Assembly: GCA_030424955.1 (NCBI GenBank)
Contig: JAUHVS010000051.1
Location: forward strand, 1 to 16,258
Source: a bacterium
Lineage (GTDB): Bacteria; Myxococcota_A; Bradymonadia; UBA7976; UBA1532
Direction: 5' to 3'
Length of the DNA stretch: 16,258 nucleotides
Below are positions 6,630-14,303 of this stretch, piece after piece. Position numbers and translations under genes: made by a program. A model generated the notes under the pieces. That model had not been told where the DNA came from, did not search any database, and saw nothing but the letters and a program-made list of their open reading frames with translations. The number at the start of each line of letters is the position of its first letter. The stretch's first letter is position 1.

Positions 6630-6638
6630 TGGTATCAT
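6630..6638 (+). promoter_or_regulatory. Putative extended -10 promoter of the small lipoprotein gene
   Basis: TGGTATCAT matches the extended -10 pattern TGnTATAAT with one mismatch. No good -35 lies upstream, which is tolerated by extended -10 promoters. It gives a leader of roughly 115 bases before the ATG at 6759 and stands in the divergent region shared with the minus-strand gene set. Confidence 0.4.
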
Positions 6639-6758
6639 CGGGGCTCGGCGCGGCGGCGGGTGGACGACCCTCCTGCCGCTGCGCCCGGGCGCGGGGCCTG
6701 CGCTGCCGACCCCGGCCGCCTGTGTGCCCGCGACCCGCAGCCGACCCCGGGAGGTCTT

Positions 6759-7199
6759 ATGCCCGCGCCCCGTGTCCTCCGCCTCCGCTGCCTCGCTGTC
6801 ACCGCCCTCGCCGCCAGCCTGGCCGGGTGTGGCGCTGCCCACCCCACCAGCCCGTGCCCCGAGGGCTGCGGCGGCGATCCGCTGGAGGCCCAGCCCGCCG
6901 TCGGCGACACCACCACCCTGCAGGACGGCGAGGACGCCCCTGAGGGCGACGTCGGCAAGGGCGTGACCGACATCGACGCCGTCGAGACCCTCCGCTGCAA
7001 GCCGTTGGCCGCCGGTGAGAACCCCTCGGCGCCCCCCGTGCAGTGCCGGGTGAAGGTGGGCCCGCTCAACCTGGGCATGACCCAGGGCCAGACCGGCGGG
7101 ACCGTGGGTGTGGGCGTCAGCACCGGCGCGCCGGCCGACGTCGAGCAGCCCACCCGCCGCCAGGTGGAGGACGAGAAGGACCTCGAGGGCCGCCGTTGA
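6759..7199 (+). CDS. Small predicted lipoprotein, unknown function
   Basis: A 146-aa predicted lipoprotein. Arg residues at 5, 8 and 10 precede a hydrophobic stretch (LAVTALAAS) ending in the lipobox LAGC with lipidated Cys24. The mature part has four more cysteines (33, 37, 80, 96), which could form two disulfides. It also has a Gly/Thr-rich segment (TQGQTGGTVGVGVSTG) and a charged, Arg/Glu/Asp-rich end. No domain was recognised. The start is supported by GGGAGG six bases upstream of the ATG at 6759; the frame is open further upstream but that part lacks a signal peptide in the right place. The stop overlaps the TTG start of the next gene, so the two are likely co-translated. Confidence 0.78.
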   Translation: MPAPRVLRLRCLAVTALAASLAGCGAAHPTSPCPEGCGGDPLEAQPAVGDTTTLQDGEDAPEGDVGKGVTDIDAVETLRCKPLAAGENPSAPPVQCRVKVGPLNLGMTQGQTGGTVGVGVSTGAPADVEQPTRRQVEDEKDLEGRR

Positions 7200-8014
7200 G
7201 GGACTACGCCGCGCTCTCGGCGCGCCTGCAGCGCATCGCGCGGCGGCTGCCCGAGGCCATGCTTACGGGCGCCGCGGATCACGATCTGGAGCACGACCTG
7301 CTGATGGGGCTGGGCGCCAGAGAGGACGACCGGCTGCTCGGCTACTACACCCAGGCCGGCATCCACAGCGCCCTCGAGGCCTACGGCATCTTCGACGAGC
7401 TCCGGCACCGAGGCTACGGCGCCTTCGAGGTGCGCTTCGATCTGCAGCCCTTCGCCCACACGCTGCGCCTGCTGGCCGACGGGCTGCTGGTGTGCGAGTG
7501 CCGGGTGCGCCAGGCGCGGGGCGCCAGCGACCCCTGCATCGCGGCCTTCCAGCGCGACTTCCTGCCCGAGCTGCTGGACGTGGAGTGGCTCGCGCTCAGC
7601 GATCCGCGGGCCGACTTCAGCCCCGAGCGCCCCCCGCTGCCGGGCCAGGACGCCCCGGGCAGCGGCGTCGGGGGTGAGGTGTTCGTGCTGCTGCTGATCA
7701 TGGCCCGCCGCCTCGGCCTCCACGGCGTGGTCGAGGTGCCCGAGCGCTTCCACAACGCCCTGTTCTATCGCCAGGCGCGCTTCATCGATCCGGTGTTCCA
7801 GGGCCAGTTCGAGGCCCTGTCCGAGCTCGCCGCCCACCACCCCCTGGGGGACGTGGCCTGGGCGCTCGAGACCGGCCGGGTGATCAACGCGGCGGACGAC
7901 ACCCCCATCCAGTGGGCCCCGCGCGAGCAACTCCACGCCCTGGATCCGCGGCTGATCGAGTACTTCGAGCTGCCCGCGTGGCGCCGGGCCCGCGGCAGTG
8001 CCAGCCCCGCCTGA
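7196..8014 (+). CDS. Conserved-looking protein of unknown function, overlapping start
   Basis: A 272-aa protein, predicted cytoplasmic, that I cannot assign to a family. The proposed TTG at 7196 overlaps the lipoprotein stop (TTGA) and has GAGGG about six bases upstream; the next in-frame ATG (7259) has no good RBS. The order of elements is a helical start (LRDYAALSARLQRIARRL), LLGYYTQAGIHSALEAYGIF (47-66), a strand pair around FEVRFDLQPFAHTLRLLADG (77-96) and LLVCECRVR (97-105). Further on are a helix GEVFVLLLIMARRLGLHGV and FHNALFYRQARFIDP (185-199). The last element, with a helix before it and an aromatic pair, is reminiscent of the end of an acetyltransferase (GNAT) fold, but no acetyl-CoA signature is convincing, so no function is claimed. 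Confidence 0.75.
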   Translation: MRDYAALSARLQRIARRLPEAMLTGAADHDLEHDLLMGLGAREDDRLLGYYTQAGIHSALEAYGIFDELRHRGYGAFEVRFDLQPFAHTLRLLADGLLVCECRVRQARGASDPCIAAFQRDFLPELLDVEWLALSDPRADFSPERPPLPGQDAPGSGVGGEVFVLLLIMARRLGLHGVVEVPERFHNALFYRQARFIDPVFQGQFEALSELAAHHPLGDVAWALETGRVINAADDTPIQWAPREQLHALDPRLIEYFELPAWRRARGSASPA

Positions 8015-8051
8015 TCCCGGCCGCTTCCACCTCAAATCCGCCGCAAAGCTC

Positions 8052-8060
8052 TGGTAGAGT
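8052..8060 (+). promoter_or_regulatory. Putative extended -10 driving a leaderless message
   Basis: TGGTAGAGT (extended TGn plus TAGAGT, with T-A-x-A-x-T of the consensus kept) ends six bases before the GTG at 8067. A transcript starting at the usual 6-7 bases past the -10 would begin on or next to the start codon. The stretch before the GTG has no convincing RBS, which fits a leaderless message. Confidence 0.45.
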
Positions 8061-8066
8061 CGCCCC

Positions 8067-8861
8067 GTGAGCACCAAGCACAAAGCCTGCATCCACTGCG
8101 AGACCCGCATCCCGCTCGCCGTGGCCGTCTGCCCCTTCTGTGGCGGCCGCCAGCCCGACCCCCGCGCGGCCCTCGCCGCCGAGAAGGCCGCGGCCGACGC
8201 CCCCGCGGGCGGAACCCCAGGCGAGGTCACGACGACGCAGCGCTTCGCCCCGGTGGCGCCCGAGCGGCCCGACAGCGCCGCCCCCGCGCCCGCGCCGCCC
8301 CCGCCGCCGCGGGCCCTGCGAGACGCCCGCTTCGCTGCCGGCCCCAAGGCCCGCGCGGCCCGCTCCGGTCGACTGTTCTGGACCCGCTCGGCCCTGGTGG
8401 TCATCGCCGCCGGCCTCGCCGTGTGGCGCTTCGCCCCCCGCGCCCTCGACCTCGGCGGCCTGGAGCCCTATGGCGCGCTCGCCAGCGGCCAGCCCTCGCC
8501 CTGTGCCGATCGCCCGGTGTGCATCATCGCCTTCCTCACCCCCTGGGATCCCGCGAGCGCCCGCACGGCCAACACCCTGCAGCGCCTGCAGGGCCTGCTG
8601 GCGGGCACCGAGGTCGGCATCGCCGCCGTGATCGGCAGCGACGCCCGGGCCGAGCTCGAGGCCTTCGCCGACGAGCTGCCGGTGCCGACGTGGCTCGACG
8701 TGGACGGCCAGCTCGAGGCGCGCACCGACCTGAACACCGCGCCCACCTGGTTCGTGCTCGACGCCCGCGGCCGCCTCTCGCGGTCCGTCGAGGGCACCTA
8801 CTTCCCCCTCGACTACCACCTCGGCAAGCTCGGGCTGCGCCTCGAAGGCCCCGAGGGCTGA
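8067..8861 (+). CDS. Zinc-ribbon, transmembrane, thioredoxin-like protein lacking the CxxC site
   Basis: A 264-aa membrane protein with three parts. Residues 8-25 form a zinc ribbon (CIHC ... CPFC, Cys8/11/22/25). A Pro/Ala-rich linker (about 35-100) leads through a basic stretch to one membrane helix (about 104-121, WTRSALVVIAAGLAVW), so the ribbon should face the cytoplasm and the rest the periplasm. Residues 150-260 look like a thioredoxin fold: strand VCIIAFLTPW, helix TANTLQRLQGLL, strand VGIAAVIG, and the cis-Pro segment TAPTWFVLDARG (Pro226). The catalytic WCxxC is replaced by WDPAS (160-164), so ordinary disulfide exchange is unlikely. Cys146 and Cys152 sit just before the first strand. 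The start is a GTG, probably leaderless. The next gene follows after nine bases, suggesting an operon. Confidence 0.82.
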   Translation: MSTKHKACIHCETRIPLAVAVCPFCGGRQPDPRAALAAEKAAADAPAGGTPGEVTTTQRFAPVAPERPDSAAPAPAPPPPPRALRDARFAAGPKARAARSGRLFWTRSALVVIAAGLAVWRFAPRALDLGGLEPYGALASGQPSPCADRPVCIIAFLTPWDPASARTANTLQRLQGLLAGTEVGIAAVIGSDARAELEAFADELPVPTWLDVDGQLEARTDLNTAPTWFVLDARGRLSRSVEGTYFPLDYHLGKLGLRLEGPEG

Positions 8862-8870
8862 GGCGCGGGC

Positions 8871-9251
8871 GTGCAGACCGCCGATCCCGACGACCTGCAC
8901 CCCACCACCTGGGCCGTGCTCCGGGCCCTGCGCGCCGGCATGCCGCTGTCGCGCAACCGGCACTTCGACCTGTACCGCGATCCCAACGTGCAGCGCGCCC
9001 GCCGGCTCCACCGGTGGCTGCAGTCCATCATCGATGACGTCCGCGCCGAGCCCGACGCCGTGCAGGTCCACGCCGTGGGCCCCGGCGAGGCCGCGGCCGG
9101 CCCGGTGGCCGGGCGCTACGCCCTGCGGGTCGACTTCCCTCGGCTCAACGGGCACCGCACCGCCTACCTGTCGGCCTTCGAGCTCACCCTGCTCGCCGAC
9201 CACGCGCCCGCGGTGGCGGCGCTGCTCGCCGAGCGCCTCCAGCCCGCCTGA
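8871..9251 (+). CDS. Small unrecognised protein, likely co-transcribed with the thioredoxin-like gene
   Basis: A 126-aa protein of unknown family, with no signal peptide or membrane helix. It begins TTWAVLRALRAG (12-23), followed by a helical, Arg-rich stretch (HFDLYRDPNVQRARRLHRWLQSIIDDV, 31-57, strongly amphipathic), a beta pair (YALRVDFP and HRTAYLSAFEL) and a closing helix (PAVAALLAERLQ). The GTG start is nine bases after the previous stop and has GAGG eight bases upstream, consistent with translation from the same message. The Arg-rich helix could bind nucleic acid or a partner, but that is only a guess. Confidence 0.68.
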   Translation: MQTADPDDLHPTTWAVLRALRAGMPLSRNRHFDLYRDPNVQRARRLHRWLQSIIDDVRAEPDAVQVHAVGPGEAAAGPVAGRYALRVDFPRLNGHRTAYLSAFELTLLADHAPAVAALLAERLQPA

Positions 9252-9282
9252 GCGCCCCCGCGCGCAGGGGCTGCCTGTCACC

Positions 9283-9312
9283 TTGAGCGAGCCCGCCCCG
9301 CCGTGGTAACGA
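9283..9312 (+). promoter_or_regulatory. Putative promoter of the propeller-like lipoprotein gene
   Basis: TTGAGC (9283-9288, four consensus matches) is followed by an 18-base spacer ending in TGG and then TAACGA (9307-9312). The TGn element before the weak -10 helps the case. A transcript start near 9319 would leave about 20 bases before the ATG at 9339. Confidence 0.33.
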
Positions 9313-9338
9313 GGCCCGCTTTGCAACCGGGGGTGTCC

Positions 9339-10694
<1,356 letters not shown>

Positions 10695-10696
10695 AC

Positions 10697-10713
10697 CCCA
10701 GCGGGCCACTGGG
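10697..10713. terminator. Short hairpin in a convergent gap
   Basis: CCCAG (10697-10701) pairs with CTGGG (10709-10713) around a 7-base loop in the 41-base gap between the stops of the propeller-like lipoprotein and the MBL-fold hydrolase. No T-run; possible bidirectional terminator. Confidence 0.28.
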
Positions 10714-10735
10714 CCGGACCTCGTCGCGGGCCCCC

Positions 10736-11491
10736 TCAGCCGGGGGGCAGCGTCAGCGACCAGCCATCATCCGCCACATCCGCCCGTAGGGCGTCGCTCT
10801 GGGCCAGCGCGGCCGCGCGGCTCTCGTCGCTCAGGTGGCTCACCACCAGCCGGCCCACGGCCAGCTCGTCGCGGTGGGCCACCAGCTCCTCGACGCTGAG
10901 GTGTCCCCAGTAGCCCGCCGCCACGCTGCTGCACTCCGTGACGAAGCAGTCCACCCCGGCCACCAGCGCCGCCAGCGCGGGCTGCCAGCCGGTGTCGCCG
11001 CTGAAGGCCAGCGCGCCGTCCGGGCCGCGCACCACGAAGCTGGTCGCCTCGGCCAGCCGGTCGTGCTGCGCCGAGATGGCCTGCACGCGGCGGCCGAGCA
11101 CCGAGACCTCGCCCGGCACCTGCCACTCCACCCACTCGATGGGGCAGGTCAGCCCGTCGAGCACGCTGGGGAAGGTCGCCTGCCACAGGGCCTCGACGCG
11201 GGCGCGGGTGCCGGGGGGGCCAGCGATGGTGAAGGGCCGCGTCCGCCGCTGGCCGTAGCGCAGCTCCACCAACAGCACCGGCAGCCCGCCGATGTGGTCA
11301 CCGTGCAGATGCGTGAGGAAGACGCCATCCAAGGCGTTGAGATCGCAGCCGAAACGCCGTGCCTGCATCAGGGCGGTGGGGCCGAAGTCCACGGCCACGG
11401 TGCCCAGGCCGTCCTCGAGCCAGTAACAGGCGTGCCCGCGCCCGCCAGCGGCGTAGGCGTCTGCGGTGCCTAGAAAGGTCAAGCGCGTCAA
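10736..11491 (-). CDS. MBL-fold metallo-hydrolase, ribonuclease Z-like
   Basis: A 251-aa cytoplasmic metallo-beta-lactamase-fold enzyme. The zinc motif HLHGDH is at residues 61-66 (His61, His63, Asp65, His66). Further metal ligands are likely His143 (SAQHD), Asp166 (FSGDTGW) and His219 (VSHLSDE). The N-terminal TFLGTADAYAAGGRGHACYWLE and the FLTHLHGDHIGG block resemble the ribonuclease Z/ElaC and related phosphodiesterase group. tRNA 3' processing is one possibility, but many relatives act on other phosphodiesters and the substrate is open. The TTG at 11491 is chosen: AGGGGA stands about six bases upstream and the fold starts at once, while the 88 residues encoded further upstream are unlike the family and overlap the divergent aminopeptidase promoter. 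No convincing promoter was found for this gene. Confidence 0.86.
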   Translation of the reverse strand: MTRLTFLGTADAYAAGGRGHACYWLEDGLGTVAVDFGPTALMQARRFGCDLNALDGVFLTHLHGDHIGGLPVLLVELRYGQRRTRPFTIAGPPGTRARVEALWQATFPSVLDGLTCPIEWVEWQVPGEVSVLGRRVQAISAQHDRLAEATSFVVRGPDGALAFSGDTGWQPALAALVAGVDCFVTECSSVAAGYWGHLSVEELVAHRDELAVGRLVVSHLSDESRAAALAQSDALRADVADDGWSLTLPPG

Positions 11492-11594
11492 CGGCTTCCC
11501 CTGGGGGCCGCGTGCCCCGAAGCGCCTGCGGCCGCGCCCGCGGCTCGCCGTGCAAGGGTTGGCACAAGGCGCCCGGATCATCAAGCGCCGGCGG

Positions 11595-11623
11595 TTGCCA
11601 GTTGAAGCCCTCGCACCTATGCT
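11595..11623 (+). promoter_or_regulatory. Sigma-70-type promoter of the aminopeptidase pair
   Basis: TTGCCA (11595-11600, five of six consensus bases), an exact 17-base spacer and TATGCT (11618-11623, four of six). The transcript would start near 11630, about 25 bases before the ATG at 11655. The in-frame ATG at 11619 lies inside the -10 and so is not the start codon of this transcript. Confidence 0.6.
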
Positions 11624-11654
11624 GCGCGCTTTCGCCAGCCCGCCTGGAGCGTAC

Positions 11655-14303
11655 ATGGTCGTGGCCAGAACCAGCCTGCTCGTGGCGTTGATGCTGGGCC
11701 TCACCGCCTGCGGCGGCCTCTTTGGCCCCCGCCGCGCGGGGCCCGGCGGCCGCACGGTGGCCCCGAGCGGCGCCCAGCGCCTCGATCGCAGCGTCGTGCC
11801 GCAGCGCTACACGCTGCGCCTCGACATCGACCCCCGCGGCGCCACCTATGGCGGCCAGGCCGACATCGCCGTCAAGATCGCCCGCAGCACCCAACAGATC
11901 CGGCTGCACGCCTCGGGCCTCACCATCGAGTCCGCCGCGGTCGTCCGCGGCGAGCGCCGCTGGCCGGCCACCCCCGAGTTCACCGCCGACGGCGGGCTGA
12001 TCCTGCGCCTGCCCGAGGCCGTGGACGGCGGCGACGCCAGCCTGCAGATCCGCTTCCACCGCGCCCTGCTCCGCGCCCCCGGCGGCGTGTGGCGCGTGCG
12101 CCTGGCCGACGACTGGTACGCCTTCACGCAGTTCCAGCCCGACCGCGCCCGGCAGGCCTTCCCCTGCTTCGACCAGCCCGAGTTCAAGACGCCGTTCCAG
12201 GTCACCATCACCGCCCCCGAGGGCGACACCGTGGTGGCCAACGCCCCCGAGACCGGCGCGACGACCGCCGACGGCAAGCGCACCCACACCTTCGCCGAGA
12301 CCCGCCCGCTGCCCAGCTACCTGCTGTCCTTCGCGGTCGGGCCCTTCGACATCCTGCGCGGCGACGCCGACAGCGAGGTCCCGCTGCGGATCATCACCGC
12401 CCGCGGGCGCCGGCCCCTCGCGAGCTACGCGCTGGAGCGCACCGACGAGATCCTGGGCTGGCTCACCGACTGGTTCGGCCAGCCCTACCCCTTCGCCAAG
12501 CTCGACCTGCTCGCCATCCCCGACGCCACGGTGGGCGCCATGGAGAACGCGGGCCTGATCACCGCCCGCGAGACCCTGCTGCTCATCGACGGCAACACCG
12601 CCGATCCCCGCGCGCGCTTGTGGGCGCAGCTGGTGCTCGCCCACGAGCTGACCCACGCGTGGATGGGCAACCTGGTCACCCCCGTCTGGTGGAACGACCT
12701 GTGGCTCAACGAGGCCTTCGCCACCTGGCTCGCCGCCAAGGCGGTGGCCGCGGTGGATCCCGAGCTGGAGGCCGACGTCGAGGCCGTGGCGCGCACCCAC
12801 TGGGTGATGGGCGTCGACGACCGCGGCGGCGCCCCCGCCGTGCGGCGCCCCGTGGCCGACACCCGCGACGTCGAGAGCGCCTTTGACCGCATCACCTACA
12901 ACAAGGGCGCCGCGATCCTCCGCATGGCCGAGGCCTGGCTCGGCGAGGCCGCCCTGCAGCAGGGCGTGCAGGCCTGGCTGACCCGCTTCGCCTACGGCAG
13001 CGCCACCACCGACGATCTGCTGGCCGCCCTGAGCACCGCCGCCGACCGCCCCGTCGAGGCCGCCCTGCGGCCCTTCCTCGACCAGCCCGGCGTGCCCCTG
13101 GTCGAGGCCCGCCTGGTCTGCACCGCCGGGCAGCCCGTCGCCGTCGAGCTCACCCGGGGCCCGGCCCCTGCGGGCGCCACCCCCTGGTCGATCCCCGTGT
13201 GCGTGCGGGCCGGCCGCGGCGACACCACCCAGCGGGCCTGCACGCTGCTGGACGCCGACCGCCGCAGCCTGCCCCTCGAGGGGGCCTGCCCCGACTGGAT
13301 CCACCCCAACGCCGACCAGGCCGGCTACTACCGCTGGTCGCTGCCCCGCCCCGCGCTGCTGGCCCTCGCGCGCACCCACCGCGCGCACCTGACCCCCGCC
13401 GAGCGCCTCGCGCTGCTGGGGCAGCTCGAAGCGCAGGTCGAGCTCGGTCGGCTGCCCATCGACGACTACCTCGTCGCCCTCACCGCCCTCGCCGAGGACG
13501 ATCACCGCATCGTGCTCGACCACCTGATCGCGGCGCTGGCGCGGCTGCACACCGTCGCGGTCGATCCCGCGCACCAGCCGGCCTTCGCGGCCCTCACCCG
13601 GCGCCTGTTGACCCCGCACCTCACCCGCCTGGGCGAGCCCGGCGACAGCGAGGAGCCCCTGTCGGCGACCCTGCTGCGGCCCCGCCTCGAGGACGCGCTG
13701 ACCTGGCTCGGCCGCGCCGAAGACCTGACCGCGCGGGCCGAGGCCCTCACCGATCGCTTCCTGGCCGATCCCGAGGCGGTGGAGCCCGAGGAGCTCATCC
13801 GGGCGCTGCCCGCGGCCGCCCGCACCGGCGACACGGCGCGGTGGCAGGCGCTGGTAGCGGCCCTCAACAAGGAGCCCGATCCGGTCACCCGGGCGGCCCT
13901 CGTCACCGCGCTCGGCGCCTTCGAGGACCCCACCCTGCTCACCCGGTCGCTGGGCCTGGTGCTGGACGGCACCCTGCGCCCCCACGAGCACAGCGCGCTG
14001 ACCCGCGCCATCAGCCACCCCGACGCCCGCGCGGCGGCCTGGCGCTGGCTGCGGGTGCACTACGAGGCCCTGGAGGAGCGCCTCGGGGCCGACGACACGG
14101 CGGGCCTCGCGTGGCTCGCGGCGGGCTTCTGCGACCCGGGCCGGCAGGCCGAGATCAGCCAGTTCTTCGACGCCCGCCGGCCCAGCCCCGCCGCCCGCCG
14201 CGACCTGGATCTGGTCCGCCAGAGCGTCGAGCGCTGCGCCCGACTCCGCGCGGCCCTCCGCCCCCCCCTGTCCGCCTGGCTGTCCGCCCAGGCACAGCGA
14301 TGA
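11655..14303 (+). CDS. M1-family zinc aminopeptidase, predicted lipoprotein
   Basis: An 882-aa metallo-aminopeptidase that removes N-terminal residues from peptides. The N-terminus (MVVARTSLLVALMLGLTAC) is a lipoprotein signal with lipobox LTAC and Cys19, so it should be membrane-anchored and face the periplasm or surface. The family order is complete: an N-terminal beta-domain with QFQPDRARQAFPCFDQPEFK, the exopeptidase motif GAMEN (294-298), the zinc site HELTH (330-334) with Glu353 in LWLNEAF, and the transition-state Tyr415 in ITYNKGA. The C-terminal half (about 500-882) is the helical domain typical of the ERAP/tricorn-interacting-factor type, starting around WIHPNADQAGYYRWSL. GGAG lies six bases before the ATG. 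The stop overlaps the start of a second M1 gene (ATGA). Nothing suggests loss of activity. Confidence 0.94.
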   Translation: MVVARTSLLVALMLGLTACGGLFGPRRAGPGGRTVAPSGAQRLDRSVVPQRYTLRLDIDPRGATYGGQADIAVKIARSTQQIRLHASGLTIESAAVVRGERRWPATPEFTADGGLILRLPEAVDGGDASLQIRFHRALLRAPGGVWRVRLADDWYAFTQFQPDRARQAFPCFDQPEFKTPFQVTITAPEGDTVVANAPETGATTADGKRTHTFAETRPLPSYLLSFAVGPFDILRGDADSEVPLRIITARGRRPLASYALERTDEILGWLTDWFGQPYPFAKLDLLAIPDATVGAMENAGLITARETLLLIDGNTADPRARLWAQLVLAHELTHAWMGNLVTPVWWNDLWLNEAFATWLAAKAVAAVDPELEADVEAVARTHWVMGVDDRGGAPAVRRPVADTRDVESAFDRITYNKGAAILRMAEAWLGEAALQQGVQAWLTRFAYGSATTDDLLAALSTAADRPVEAALRPFLDQPGVPLVEARLVCTAGQPVAVELTRGPAPAGATPWSIPVCVRAGRGDTTQRACTLLDADRRSLPLEGACPDWIHPNADQAGYYRWSLPRPALLALARTHRAHLTPAERLALLGQLEAQVELGRLPIDDYLVALTALAEDDHRIVLDHLIAALARLHTVAVDPAHQPAFAALTRRLLTPHLTRLGEPGDSEEPLSATLLRPRLEDALTWLGRAEDLTARAEALTDRFLADPEAVEPEELIRALPAAARTGDTARWQALVAALNKEPDPVTRAALVTALGAFEDPTLLTRSLGLVLDGTLRPHEHSALTRAISHPDARAAAWRWLRVHYEALEERLGADDTAGLAWLAAGFCDPGRQAEISQFFDARRPSPAARRDLDLVRQSVERCARLRAALRPPLSAWLSAQAQR

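Noticed and set aside
6635..8404. A 589-codon open frame on the minus strand
   Set aside because: Covers parts of three plus-strand genes, including a lipoprotein signal and a zinc ribbon; its product has no recognisable domain.
11540..11580. TGGCAC and, on the other strand, TTGTGCC-AACCC-TTGCA resembling a sigma-54 promoter
   Set aside because: On the plus strand TGGCAC (11560-11565) is not followed by TTGC at the required distance; on the minus strand the -24 element lacks the essential GG. Neither fits the consensus.
11298..14060. A 920-codon open frame on the minus strand
   Set aside because: It runs antisense to the complete M1 aminopeptidase and overlaps the MBL-fold gene in another frame; composition is Gly/Arg/Val/Gln-rich without a fold signature.
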